Shown here: piece by piece, positions 23,004 through 34,793 of the stretch
Position numbering within the stretch: the stretch's first letter is position 1
Layout of the letters: each line of letters begins with the position of its first letter
Assembly (NCBI GenBank): GCA_002794785.1
Contig: NBBA01000023.1
Location: forward strand, 372,001-436,000
Length of the DNA stretch: 64,000 nt
Source of the DNA: Coniferiporia sulphurascens
Lineage: Eukaryota; Basidiomycota; Agaricomycetes; Hymenochaetales; Hymenochaetaceae
Direction: 5' to 3'
Made by a program: the position numbers and the translations under genes
The notes under the pieces: model-generated
Databases searched by the model: none
What the model saw: only the letters and a program-made list of their open reading frames with translations
Told to the model about the DNA's origin: nothing

Positions 23004-24477
23004 TGTTAGGACCAAGGGTAACCATGGTTAGCCGATGGAACAAGTAGTCAAGATAGAGTTGAGGCGTGTGATTGAGTCAAGAATAAGTCGGTAGATGTTG
23101 GTACTTCGCTCAGGAGAAGTCTGAGAGAATTGAGAAGGTGAATTAAACTGGGGTCTAGGCTGGTCTAGGCCCTCCTTATATACATGGAGAAGAAGCTCCG
23201 CTTGAAAGCGGATGCTCCACAAGGCTCTGCAGTTGGAGCTATGATGTCTCACAGTGCCATCATAAGCTCCACTGACTTGGAGCTGCATACCAGTGCAAAT
23301 GACACCATAAGGTGATCATATGAGAAATAACTATCTACGATTGGCCATTGGTGCTCCACTGAGCTCCACTGTGCATCATGTGCTCCACTATGCTCCACTA
23401 GGCTCCACTGAGCTCATAGGGATGTCATATGGTATCATAATGACTTCACCATGACGCTTAGGCTGTGTGCGTTGCCCCACTGTTCTGCACACTACCCTGT
23501 AGTCTTATGTGCCAGTGGCTTCTTGTTAAGATGCTGCCTAACAGCTTGATGATTGGTAAGTCGTTAACTTGTCTTGTTGGCCTCCTGTACTGGTTCCTTC
23601 ATGTTATCCTGTCGACTTGGACAATTGTCCATTTAAGGTTTGTGGCTGGCTTCGGTAAGCGCTTCGATTCCTGCCGAGTGTGGCTTAATCACGTAATGCA
23701 ATATTAGCTAAAGGTCCATAGGTGGGTACCTTTCAGTTGGTGTCCTGTCGTCGATCACGTTGTCTGGTGGTTCATTAATGTGGTTTATCCTAGTGATACG
23801 TCATGTGTATCCTGGAGGTGGCGCCAGGGGTGATCCATTTGATAACCATAGTGTTATCACGTAAAGATTAACATTGCCGATCTGCTGATCGGCAGTCATC
23901 AATCCCTTTGCTGATAGATTCTCAAAGAGGGTGATTACCTTTGCACGTAATTGGTGAGCGTTAGCTAGGAATGTGTTATCCTGCAATGTCCTGTACGAGA
24001 AGGATCCCGAGACCACTCATAGGTCACATTCCTTGTCATGTATGTGTGGGTTCACTATCGTCTGGACATGGACGTTGTGCAAAAACTCCTGTACATCGAA
24101 GATGTACATTTGTATCGTGTGCATTACCCTGACCTCCGTGCCGTCGCCTATAGGGTCTACAGCGTGATCTGTAGTTACCTGGCAGTTCGTGTACCCTGCC
24201 ATGTAAAAGCATTTGGTTATTACCGTGTTAAATGCTTCCCATGATTGATTGTATGCGGTCTGGCATTGGTGGCAGAGTCTTGACAAGTCAAGAGTCTTTA
24301 GCGGTCGCTTGAGCATCGTGATTGGCCTGATGTTCCCAAGAAGTCCTGGTTTTCTAGTTAGTTCCATCCCCATGTTGAATGATCACTGGATAGTCTCCAT
24401 GGGAGTCCCTTCCTGTATTGGTAGTGCTGGTGTCATTGTCTAAGCTTGTAAGCAAGCTTATTCATCAATTCCTAACA
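23004..24477 (-). repeat. 1.48-kb LTR, copy 2 (reverse)
   Basis: Reverse complement of the element at 13730-15206, nearly identical throughout (ends TGTTAGGAATT and CCTAACA on the minus strand). Flanks: CATAT at 22,999-23,003 and ATGTG at 24,478-24,482. Read in the LTR's own direction these are CACAT before it and ATATG after it, exactly the two flanks missing their partners at copy 1. It carries the same internal frame with the same stops (minus strand, about 24,373-23,635). Confidence 0.85.
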
Positions 24478-24482
24478 ATGTG

Positions 24483-25684
24483 CGACAAAGTTCACCAACT
24501 TACGGATGCCTGGCCTCCATAGCTCAGCATTGCTTTCTCCCTGCTGGACCAGCGACAATTAACTGGCTGTGGCATTTCCGCTGCCCTCTGCCCTGCCCCT
24601 GACAAACCTGCCCACCACAATGATGCTTCGCGACATCCAGTTCCCCCAGACTTCCCCAATTGGGTGCCTCGGCACCCACACTCAACCCGGCCCCTCACGA
24701 GGCCCCCACCCACACTGCCCTCCAATTGTAATAGTGCAGACTGGCATTAGCACGAAACGCAACCCTGGCCTGGACAATTGTAGTTGTAGGATGAGCTTTC
24801 GAATGCCCCCTTCCCTCCCCACCATGAACATTCCTTTCCCAAACCAACACCAATGACCATCCTCCAATGTGAGGCTCTGAAAAGTCTAGTAGCTAGTAGT
24901 GCGGGTTATAGGGTCTTAGTAGTAGTTGGACCTGCCTTCCTCCCCTAATCCAAAGAATGAACAACCAACCTCTCCAGGGCTCTGACAGTCTAGTAGCTAG
25001 TAGGTGATGGGCTAGTAGGGTAGTATAGGGATTTGGGCACGGCCTACAGCCGCACACTTTTCTTTTCAGAATGATGCGTGTAATAAAAATCCAATTCTCT
25101 CTCTCTCTCTGAGTCATGGTTAGATGGTGGAAAGTGTCGGAGTTTCAATATTACAGCTTAGTTTGTACATAAATCAAATACACCATGTGCATAGCCCCTG
25201 TCAATCTTTAATTTCTTTTTTGGATGATTACTTGTGCATTGCATGTAGTCCACATTATGTAGCTTTCTTAGTCTAAAAAACATGCATTAGCATAGAAATC
25301 TCATACAGTGATGTCTAGCTCATTTTATCTGATTTTTATGGTATTTTTTGGTCTGTTGTAGGCAGAATTCCTTATTATAGAGTTGATTACATAACACATA
25401 AAATTTTACATTGGCCATCTCCATGGAGGGGCTACTTTTGAGCCTGTAAACACTGTCTCAATTATAAGTGGAATGGCAAGGCCGAATAGTCCTTAATAAG
25501 GAAGGACCCTATGATTACATACAATGCCGAAAAAATCCTGCCATTGTGCGCTGCCATGTAATTGAGTAGGACTAGCGGCTTTTACGGCTTCCCTTTTTGG
25601 CATTCTATTTTTGCTTTCTCTCTTGTAATACCATTTACGTGTCATGCTCTAGGGCAGAAATCTGCAATCTCATTAGGGTCTAGT
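24483..25684. other. No gene supported; local direct repeat and CT-run
   Basis: A direct repeat with core AGTCTAGTAGCTAGTAG occurs at 24,880-24,910 and 24,988-25,010. A (CT)n run lies at 25,094-25,112. The remainder is AT-rich and unidentified. Confidence 0.5.
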
Positions 25685-25687
25685 TCA

Positions 25688-27990
25688 TTGCCTGATTTCT
25701 CGGTCCTCCAATTTCGGACACTTCATCATTTTACAGAGGCTCTTCCAAATGTTGGGCTTCAAGTATGGCGACTCAAGGGTGAGGCTGTGCAGGTTATGCA
25801 GCTTTGCGTATGGGACATCATAATGGCTGCTTGAATCCGCGAATTCCTTTGGGGTGCACGTTTTAAAGCTGAAGACCTTGACATTTTTATACTGCTCGTA
25901 GGAAGGAAGGATGCAGCCAAGCCAGACATCTCCCCCCACGTCAATTATTTCATTGACTGTGAAGACTCGTACATGCAGATTCTTGAAGCTCGGAAGGCGA
26001 AGTGCCTTCATAGAAGGCAGGAGGCTCTGCGCGGTCAAGGATTTAGCCGTAAACTTGAAAGTCTGAAGGTTTGAAAGAACTGTTTCTGGAAGTGCATAGT
26101 TATTATCCCTTATAGATGGTATAAAGGATCTAAAACGTAAGCGGAAAATCTCAAGAAGAGGGCTCGATCGCAGAAGCTCCAGCAGTAGGTTCATATCATA
26201 TACCCTCTCAAACTCGTTATCGACATCGTATCCTCCAGTATCCAGGATCAGCGTCGCCAGCGATGGAGCGGGACGTAAGAAAGGAAGAGGGAACTGTGAG
26301 GTCGGTCAAGTTCGGCATGTACAGGGTCATTATCTCCTTGCGGCATTCGCGTTTTTCTCGTTCATCTACTCCCCGTGTCATTCTCCGCTTGAGAAAGCAG
26401 ACGTGCTGCAAACGTCGGTTCTGTGCTCGGTGGTTATGGGGCCAACGTCACGAGCTGGAACATTGCTTCACAGTCCGCAATTGCGTTCGGCTGGCAGGGC
26501 GTCTTTTTTTTTTTTTTTTTTTTTAAATTCTGCATTTGTATACCACTACATTACATAGTAAAAGACGCGGATATGAGACCATATGAAGTGTAGTGTCAGA
26601 GGAGATTAACAAGGTATAAAGTTTCTGGCTTAAGGCGATGGATGGGTAGGAAGTTTTGTGGTCGGAAGTAACTAAATGATTTTGTCAGGTGGGATATGAA
26701 TTGGAAGAACAAATTGTGTAGGAGGGGGTGGCGGTTTTATGGATTCTATGATGGCTAATGCTGAATGTGTAAGGTGGGAGAAACTACTCGATTTTTTGTG
26801 ATGTGTGGGTGGGTGTGGTTTGAATTGTTTAATGTCCGAGATTTGTGACTCTGAGAGGGGTGACGTGACAGCGCTTGGAGCGGCATGTGTGCATGAGGCT
26901 AGGGGCAGGTTGCCATGAGGTGTGAGGTTGACTGCGAATTGTAGGAGGACTGATGTTAAGTCCATGCATGGGCCATAAAGGTTGAGGTGTTCTCGGTAGA
27001 GAAAGATATGTCGTGAATTGTGTGGTTGGTCAATAATGCTGATAACCTGTAGTTTGTACTGGTGTATGGCCCATTCTAATATGTGCTGATTTTCGTTGAC
27101 GAGGTTGAAAGGTTCATATGTGGTATTGGTTTTGAAGTTTGGCACTGGGAGGTGAAGGAATGGAAGGGGGCATGGGGGATGGGGGGAAAGGGGAGTGGAA
27201 TGATGAACAAGGCTGAAAAAACAGCTCGACGGATGTCTACTGTGAGGGAGACTGGTGTGGGTGGTTAACCCAGGGAGTTTAGGGGTGGTGCGGGTGGATG
27301 TGCACTGGGTGAGATGATGGTGGTTAGAGGTCAAGGGGTGCTTGGCTGGCGGGGCGTCGTGCAAATACTTCAGATCGTCATCTCGTTCCTGCTTCTCGCT
27401 TCCGTCGTACTGCCATAACTTCCGCCCATCGCGCGCGGCCGCATTGCGCACATAGTATTGTCCAGTCTAAGGCCTATACTCAGCGTGCCGCTCTTCTCGC
27501 GCTCATGGACAGCCAGGTCGACGCATCCGCCCCATACATCCGAGCCAGAAGACAAGGGCGGATTCAATGAGAATGTGGATATGCTGACGTTTGCGGAATT
27601 GCTAAAGACGCTCAAACCGAGCCGCACGCTCCTGTCGGCCTTGGAGGCCCAGGTTTTGGGCAAAGCACTGGGTTTGCGTATGGGCATGCTTGACTTGATC
27701 ACGTCGTTAGCACATTGTGTGGGATCGCCTATAAAAAATTGCTCGAGGTGCGGACTCATCTTCATCGCTCTGGATTGCGAAGAGTAACTCTTTTTAGCCG
27801 CAGGAGGTTGAGACCAGTGCTGTACCAATCTATTCGAAAATAGACGTTCTCCCAACGAGATGCTTCCGGAACTGCTACGTCTAAGATTTGAATGCCATCC
27901 GGGAAAGCCCGGCACGGGTTTAAGAGTCGAGTTTCACATACAGCCCGACATTTTTACTACGCTTTAAGCGGACCTGAAGCAGTGCCCGAG
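25688..27990 (-). pseudogene. F-box/LRR-type gene remnant, split by a retroposed insert
   Basis: The 3' part (26,194-25,688) reads a typical leucine-rich F-box protein C-terminus: LLELLRSSPLLEIFRLRF, NLQTFKFTAKSLTAQ, KLHNLHSLTLESP. Just upstream (near 26,260) LPFLRPAPSLATLILDTGG fits only after a one-base frame change. The 5' part (27,990-27,775) reads PDGIQILDVAVPEASRWENV and LLRLKRVTLRNPER before a TGA. Between them an 840-bp insert with its own target duplication interrupts the locus at 26,504-27,343. Several stops and frame changes mean no product. The family assignment rests on the LRR-like pattern; the F-box itself was not seen. Confidence 0.6.
26504..27343 (-). mobile_element. Retroposed insert with oligo(A) tail and 15-bp target duplication
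   Basis: On the plus strand the insert begins with 21 T residues (26,504-26,524), i.e. a poly(A) tail on the minus strand. It is bounded by GGCTGGCAGGGCGTC (26,489-26,503) and GGCTGGCGGGGCGTC (27,344-27,358), a 15-bp duplication with one mismatch. This is the signature of target-primed reverse transcription (LINE, SINE or processed transcript). The body, about 820 bp, has a long open minus-strand frame rich in Pro, His and Ser, with a stretch reading NENQHILEWAIHQYKLQVIS, but no endonuclease or reverse transcriptase motif. It could be a truncated LINE, a non-autonomous element or a retrocopy. Confidence 0.75.
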
Positions 27991-28372
27991 GCTGTCGCTG
28001 GTAGGGTCAAATATTTTGTTCTGTAAGCGTGGATTACGCATTACAATATCATTGAACTGCTTGCCCAACCAAGAGAGGTTGAGCATCAGGAAAAACTCAA
28101 AAAGCTGAAAGACAATTAATGACATAATCCATAGTAAATAATAGTACTCCATAGTTTGTGTCATATTTGATAGTACTTCGTAGGCACGCATAGTTCAGTA
28201 TAGTGAATGTCATTTTTTGTAGGCACATATAGTGAGCCTTGGCAGGTGAGATATTTCATAGACCATAGTTACCGTATGTAGTTCTCATAACGGTATCTTC
28301 CTGTCAACTTTGTCTGTCATAACAAACCCCTCAAGCCATACTTTCCGGTAAATAAGGTGATTCTCTTCAACG
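27991..28372. other. Short AT-rich spacer, no gene supported
   Basis: Contains several copies of a TAGT-rich word (CATAGTTTGTG, CATAGTTCAGTATAGTG, CATATAGTGAG, CATAGTTACC) between 28,140 and 28,275, but no coding frame. Confidence 0.4.
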
Positions 28373-28980
28373 ATGTCTCTTATTCAGTCTTTTCGGGCGC
28401 TAACAACGTCCTCTCTTCACCGCGTCTCGCCAATGGAGGACGATCCTCATTCTCCAGGTCCGAGTGCAAACAAACTCTACTTCCCAGCAAGCGTATATTT
28501 TGGAAAAGTGCATGCACTACCCGGTACAGAGGGTGTTGAGTATCCAGATAGGGATTTGGCGGACAAATTGGTACGCTGACTTCAAACTCTATCATTCCTT
28601 TTCGCTTTTCTAATGCTTTAAAAGGTTAACGTATACTTCAAACGCTTGCATTTCCTGCTACCGGTCATAGACAAACCTTCATTCCTCGTTGCATACAGGA
28701 ATTTGATGGATAATAAGAACGATGTTCCTTATGTACGTTTGCGTACACCATTCATTGCACTGGTGTTCGCCGTGTTCGCCTGCGTCGCACGCATAGTCGA
28801 TGAAGACAGTGACGATGGGGGCCTTGGAATGGTCTATTATGAACGGTGAGTGAAAAAGGAGGTTCCCTTCACTCGCGTTGCTTATAACTGCATCCGAACT
28901 TCCTATTAACGCCTTGATTTTGCACTACATCAGTCGCGCCTCCATCTAAATTGCTCACGTGCAGTGTATCGTCCTTCTTT
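28373..28980 (+). pseudogene. Fungal-specific transcription factor domain gene, fragment
   Basis: An ATG at 28,373 opens a frame to about 28,569, where a GTACGC...AAAAG intron leads to an exon (about 28,624-28,845) reading VNVYFKRLHFLLPVIDKPSF and LRTPFIALVFAVFACVAR. This is the start of the Fungal_trans middle homology domain of Zn2Cys6 activators. The next exon (near 28,910) reads ALILHYISRASI, TAA, IAHVQC, where the stop replaces a glutamine codon (CAA to TAA), and the frame then ends with more stops. The DNA-binding cluster was not seen, and the rest of the ~300-residue domain is missing. Confidence 0.65.
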
Positions 28981-29179
28981 CAGCGAAAGACGGTTAGTAG
29001 GACTTTTTTCACGGCTTAGTCTGAATAAAATCATACGTACAGTGGTCTCATTCACGATGTCGTCTAGTAAGTTTGGGGATAGGTTAGACACGGTGACCAT
29101 GTGGAGTGCACCACTGTTTGCCATCAATACCCAATCTGTAGCGAGTAAAGACTTTCAACTTATCGTTGACCGGCAGTAG

Positions 29180-31167
29180 CATTGGCTTGTGCAGACTGAA
29201 TCAGAGATACGGAAGAACGTGTGGAGACATCCGTTGAGAAAGCCTCGATAGCAAGGAATTCGTCAATGATACCTTCAGGCTGGTCTGGCCCGTCATAAAA
29301 GATGCTTAAAGTCGCACCAGGCTAGTGGAGAGGTCATTGTGAGATAATGCTCCTGGAGAACAGAAGACAATATGTCACAAACCAGGCTGACCAGAGTGTT
29401 GAAGACCCAAAATCAAGGAGGTATCGGGCTTTGCCAGTGCAGCTGGCTCTGTCATTATTCCGAGTCCTGCGTATCTAGTGCCAAGAAAAGCCAGATTAGT
29501 CAGCGGTAGTTTGTGGCTGTGTGGCTCCCCTTGTGAGAACATCCTCCCATAGCCTTAAAAAAAGGCCCCCGCTCAATTATACCGAGTAAATATACGTGGC
29601 TTTTGTGGCGTAGCCTTGCGCCCTACCCCTCTATGTGGGATCACCACATACATTAACATAGTTTCTTCTTCGGACAGAATCGGCAGCTTTTTCAACTCGT
29701 GCGATTTACGATCAAAGGACTTCCGTCAAACCAAGCTTTTGCTACTTTTGATGTTAAATCTGCTTAAAGGATCTATCATACTCGCTATCAACGACATTCG
29801 CTTGCGGATCCATAGTCTCAAGGATCGCCGGACTTAACCCGACGCTTGTGGGAGCGAAAGAATTCACACTCTTTAAAGAAGAGTGCACGTTAGTACTAGA
29901 CCATTTTTATGGACTTACAGAAATGCAACACTGGCTGCATTGTTGGAATTCAGAAATTCGCGGCGCGAGCGAATGCACTCCGTATCCAAGTATATCATTT
30001 AACCAGTAGATAATCGCGCGAGGAAAACCGAGCGCGCATACAACAGGAAAATTACTATGACTCGTAAAAATAGCTCGAACTTCAACATGCATGTGCCTTT
30101 CTCTCACTGTAGTCATTTAAACTGGATAGCAAGCTCCTCCGCGACTCTGCACTTAGGAGAATCGCACGGTATGGCCCAATCTTCTAAATTTGAAGTCTGT
30201 CCCTGCCTTATTCCCTCGCAATTGTTGAATTTTTTGCACACCGTGACGCAGGTCATGATGGGAAGTAATCATATGAACAATGTGTATACGGTGTAAAAGA
30301 TCCCCTTAGCGAACTTGGCAGCCATTTAACAATAAACTTTGGCTGATGGCGGCAGTCAACTAAGGGGGGAATTCCCGACGTACGGAGGATTGGTCTCAAG
30401 TATGCTTGGGGAGCTTGCGAGCAACTTGAAGTGTACGAACCCACTGACACGCGCCTCGCCTTTATGTATTCGAAAAGTACGCCCGTATTTACTGTATAGT
30501 CCCATAATGGTCAGCTTCGTTCTGACCAGTTTTAAGTCTGGCGCGAAATCATAGATGACAGGATGGACATAATTCAGAGCTGTACGCGCACGGGCCCGCG
30601 TTTTAGTCAGAGAACACCGGGCTGAGATTTGTGTCTCAGAACAGCGTTCGTAGCAAGCATGATAATCATTAGCATTACACTACATGCCACATCGTCTACC
30701 GTACACCGTGTACATCCACTGGGACGTGGAAATGGAGAAAAAGCCAACGGAAACGGCTTTAAATAGAACATGAGACTGGACCAAGAAACACACGGGATCC
30801 AAGAAAAGAAGAAAAATGCGCAGAGTATGAAGAAAAAAGTCGTGTCGGAAAGGAAAGTAATAATGTTATAACACAAGTCGGGTTCGTGCCAAATGGGCAT
30901 TAAGCGGTTGTGTGGTGATAGGACATGCGCCCATGCGAGCTTCCAAAGCTGGCAGGACGGATCAAAATACTAGGTGTGCATCTGCCCAAGCGTGTTATAC
31001 CCTATAATGGGCAGCTCCGTCTGTCGAGAAATGCGTCCGGTCACCCCGTCTATCGTGCAGAGACGCTGAAAAGAAGGCGGTGACGCCGATATCGGCGCGG
31101 GTCGGCGGACGCAGATGCGGCTGATGAAAAAGTTTCTCTTCGCCGTAAAATTAGCATCAGCTTCTGC
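29180..31167. other. No gene supported; compartment border
   Basis: Unidentified DNA. From about 30,770 it aligns with the flank at 3590-3780 (AAACACAC and AATCCAAGAAAAGAAG versus GATCCAAGAAAAGAAG), i.e. the 3' flank of the duplicated gene. CpG becomes frequent from about 30,900 onward. Confidence 0.45.
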
Positions 31168-33565
31168 TCATGGTACGTGAGAATGGGTTTCGACGAATAC
31201 CGAAAGCGGACGAATGCCGAAAGCGGAGACAAACCATTTATGTATGCGTTTAGGCGAGCAAACGGCGCCGACTACAACACTACCGGGAATGAAAGCAAAA
31301 CTGATTAGGCCTCGTTCCCTAAGACCACGCAGTGTTCGCCGACTTGAGGTCCACCGAGCCTACACGTCGCTTGATCTACATACACGGTCACATTCCTTAG
31401 TCATTCGGCACCAAGGTGTGCCTGCGCATACTCACCTGCGCCCTCCCGATACCGAGCTCTCGTGCATCTGGTTCCGCACCACCGAAATGAAGAGAGCTAG
31501 AAGCACTAGCACTCTTCCTTCGAACGAGTCCGCGTTTGCGCCCCGTAGTAGCCACGGGCACAGGAAAGCGCGGATCATCCGGTACGCCTTCCACCAACAC
31601 GCTCGCGGTTTGGCGATCGGGCGTCGCAGGAGGAGTGGATAGGGGGCTTTGTACGGAACCCAACTCCGCAACCGCGGGGACTTGTCCCTCGCCGTCCATA
31701 TATTGAATACCATACGCGGCAGAAGGAAGAATGGAGACAGCGGTTTCCCCGCCATTATCGGACGCGAACGAGACCCGATCAACATCAATATCGGCGAGGC
31801 GCCGCACTGCGGCGCGAAGCGTAATGATCTGGTTTGTGAGAGATACAAGCTCGATCTTCATAAGAGAACGTAGCGATTCAGCCGGGGAAATTTAATAAAA
31901 CGTCGCGACGAGTAAGAGCGAACGCACAGACTGCTCCCCAATCCTTCGTTCGGCGCCTGCGAGCGCCTGCTCGAGCGAGCCTTTTCGCATTGGAGCTTTG
32001 TCACTGTACGCTAAACCGGGAAATCAGAGCACGATCGATTTCTGCGGGTAAACATCCTCACCATAAGTTCTTCCACACTATGAGCCTCATTTGTCCCTTC
32101 CTCTTGGATTTTGGCGTGGGGATGAGGCATCGGCGATGTCAAATGCAGTGGAGCACAAAATGCTGATGGAAGCTGTTCGATCGCCGAAGCGAGCGTAACC
32201 GCCCGGGGTCGAAGCTGAAGATGGTGTTGGACACGCGGGGTGGTCGGCGAAGTTTCATGGTCAGTCTCTTCGTCTTCATCATAACCGTCCTCGGCGTTTT
32301 CGTAATTCCCATTTAGAATACCACTGGAACCTACGAATCCGAATGGGGTCGAGGGCCTTGCAAGGTCAAGGCCAAGGAGACGTAGAGCTAATCATATTAC
32401 GAGAGTTCATTGGCAAACCGATTTAAGAGCATGGAAGGAGCGCACCGAATCCTGACTCTGAGACCTGGTCATTGTCGTTATCGTCGTCCTCGTCCTCGCT
32501 TGAAGATGCTGGTGGAGTCGGGCCCGGGTCGGCGGAGAAATACTCCTGGTCGTCCTCCGTCTCCCCAGGACACTCTCCTTGAGACACGAGGGATGCGATC
32601 TCATCGGCCCAGGTCTTTTCTACAGCAGCAGTACTACCCCGGACTTCAAGGTCGTCGTCACCATACTCAGGTCCACCAAGCAAAAAATCTTCCACGGTCA
32701 ATGGCGCCATCGCCTTACTCCGCATGCCGGATAATTCTTCCTGAACAAACTGGGACCGGGTCGGCAAAGAATAGGATGCGGTCGGACAAGGTGTGCGTAA
32801 TCCTTCCTCCAAAGCTCCTTCATCAAGGTCGGAATCGAAGGACGGATCCTGGCCCAGCTCGAAATCCAATTCCTCCACCTCTATGATTGGTGACAGCGGG
32901 ATACCGTCCGCATTTTTCGTTGGAGGCTATAGGGACATACTGCGTCAAAATAAGCCCAAATACCGCAGGGATAATTGCACTTACGAGTACTCGCGCCTCT
33001 TCGTCTGCGCGTTGTAATTCGGCAATAAGCCCACGAAGACCGTGAGCGAAGCTATTCAGGTGCGTGCGTTCTGCATCAGTCATTTCGTCGTCTTCATCAT
33101 CGCCATCGTCCTCGTCCTCGTGCACCGCTCCCTCCATTTCTGTCGTCATAGGTTCCGATTCATTCGTTCCAGGTTTCGAGATACTGGCGGGGACGAGACT
33201 GTGCATAGAGCGTGGTCGTACGTTATGCGATTTCTTTACGGTCTTGATCTCCTTGGCCACTGCTGAGGCGGCAACGCGGGAAATCAAGAAGGGCGTAGGG
33301 GTCGGTGGACGTGGGGGCGGAGCATCGTACGACTCTGAGCGAGCGCGTTTCTTGAACCATGAAAAGCTGAAGCGCGAACGAGAGACGCGGGTAGATGCTT
33401 GACGCTACACCGGAGGTCAGTCTAGACACAGGAAGAAAAGCAAACGAAGAAAATTACCAGACTGTTGATAGAAACATCGTCTTTCAGATCCACTGTATCC
33501 TTCCGCTGACCTTCCGTCGGCGTTGGACTGCGGCCAAGGCGGAGACGGGCAAGCGTGAATGGCAT
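31168..33565 (-). CDS. Acidic, coiled-coil protein of unknown function (multi-exon)
   Basis: Exons that join in frame: 33565-33458, 33404-32985, 32926-32446 and 32387-32062 (introns 53-58 nt), then, with one uncertain junction near 32,060-31,990, a coiled-coil exon (about 31,990-31,910), an exon about 31,855-31,436 and a last exon 31359-31168. The N-terminus is basic (SRSRFSFSWFKKRARSES). Then come an acidic run (HEDEDDGDDEDDEMTDAERT), a second acidic block (FDSDLDEGALEEG), long Ser/Glu/Asp-rich linkers (SSSEDEDDDNDNDQ) and a helical heptad segment (LVSLTNQIITLRAAVRRLAD). The C-terminus is Arg-rich, then hydrophobic. About 600 residues. No known domain was recognised; basic/acidic composition and coiled coil suggest a nuclear or scaffold protein. 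A decayed paralogue occupies 3590-5450. The uncertain junction could hide a real frame break. Confidence 0.6.
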
Positions 33566-34793
33566 CTCCAAGGCGCGGTTCTTTTACGAGTTGATGTCGC
33601 AACCTCGAAACCAAGTGAGTCACCCGGGATTTTATTCAACCTAGGATGCGTGCCGCTGTAGGTCGTCGTGTTCGGAGGTCGCCGTATGGAGCAAGACGCA
33701 AATTGGCGCTGGCAGGGCTAACCGAATACGAAGTGTTCACCGCCCGTTGTCAATCATTGAATAGTCAGCATACAGACAGGCAGATCAGCATACCGTAACT
33801 TAATACTCCCGGGGAGAAGAAGGTCGGTTAAGACTTTCCGAGCGTCGAACCACCAATCAGTGCTCGTGTGTCGGGAAGTCGTCAGCCGTCACCTAGAGAA
33901 AGAGAGACGGAACACCCGTGCGTTGAAATACAAAGTACACAGGCCGAGTTGCACGGAACAAAAAGAAAAGCAAGAGGAGAAAAGAGAAAAAAAGCAACAA
34001 GAAGTGAAGAAAGGGGATCAGGTAGCGAAACGAACAAAAGCTGATGAACAATGGCAAAAGATAGTCCTTGCATTCTTCCAAGTTGAACCTGTGCGTGGCT
34101 CAATTCAACACGGTCACGTGGTTTGGCAAAACGCGTGTCGCGATTCGAGTGATTTGTCACCGTCGCGTTCCTGCCAGTGCGAGTACTCATTAATTCTTGG
34201 TTCAAGTTCTTGTACCGTCTCGATGGACATTTCAGTAGGCTAAGCTGAGTCTATATGTGCTAAGCACAAAGTTTACCTGTATATGTATACGCCGTTTTTA
34301 TTGTTGAACAGATCTCGATCCACGATCTCGGGCGCTTCAAAAATAGCTTAGAGAGCCACCGAGCACATGCCTACTACCGAAAATGCAATCTCCAAAGGTA
34401 CGGACTGTTGGGCCTGCCTAACGCTGAGATCACTTGTATTGACACCGTTCCCCAGGCCAGTGACATATCCGGCCTTTCCTGTGGAACCAGGAAATCTCGA
34501 CATAAAAGAACATTCCCAAAATCTTTAATGTCCCTCGACAGAGCAGGAAAATACTTTTGCTCGGATCGTGTAACTGAATCGGGAAGACCCATCCGCTCAG
34601 CCGGTCGCGAATAAATCGTCAGGGGCTGTCATCAGCGCCGAAGATGACATAACCAGGACCCGCGTCCATACTGTCGTAAGTAGCGTTGCCTGTTCGCGAT
34701 GATTCCGAGACGTAGGCAATAATATATATATATAAGAAATCTAACAGGTCCATTAACGGCGTGATACCCCCACTCGGGAACTACAGCCTCGCC
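33566..34793. other. Intergenic; shared upstream/downstream region
   Basis: Between the start of the acidic-protein gene and the 3' end of GPI8. A 127-codon plus-strand frame (33,860-34,243) is Lys/Glu-rich, of low complexity and without family support. A (TA)n run lies near 34,722-34,733. Confidence 0.5.

Noticed and set aside
13730..24477. A 10.7-kb DNA transposon with 1.48-kb terminal inverted repeats
   Set aside because: The outer flanks ATATG and ATGTG agree at only four of five bases, whereas outer and inner flanks pair exactly crosswise. The arms also have LTR features (TG...CA, TATA box near the 3' end), and the interior holds no transposase.
26672..27451. 259-codon minus-strand frame as a gene
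   Set aside because: It fuses a piece of the F-box remnant with the retroposed insert across the target duplication; not an ancestral gene.
32410..32886. 158-codon plus-strand Arg/Pro-rich frame
   Set aside because: Complement of the acidic exon of the minus-strand gene, whose splice phases are consistent.
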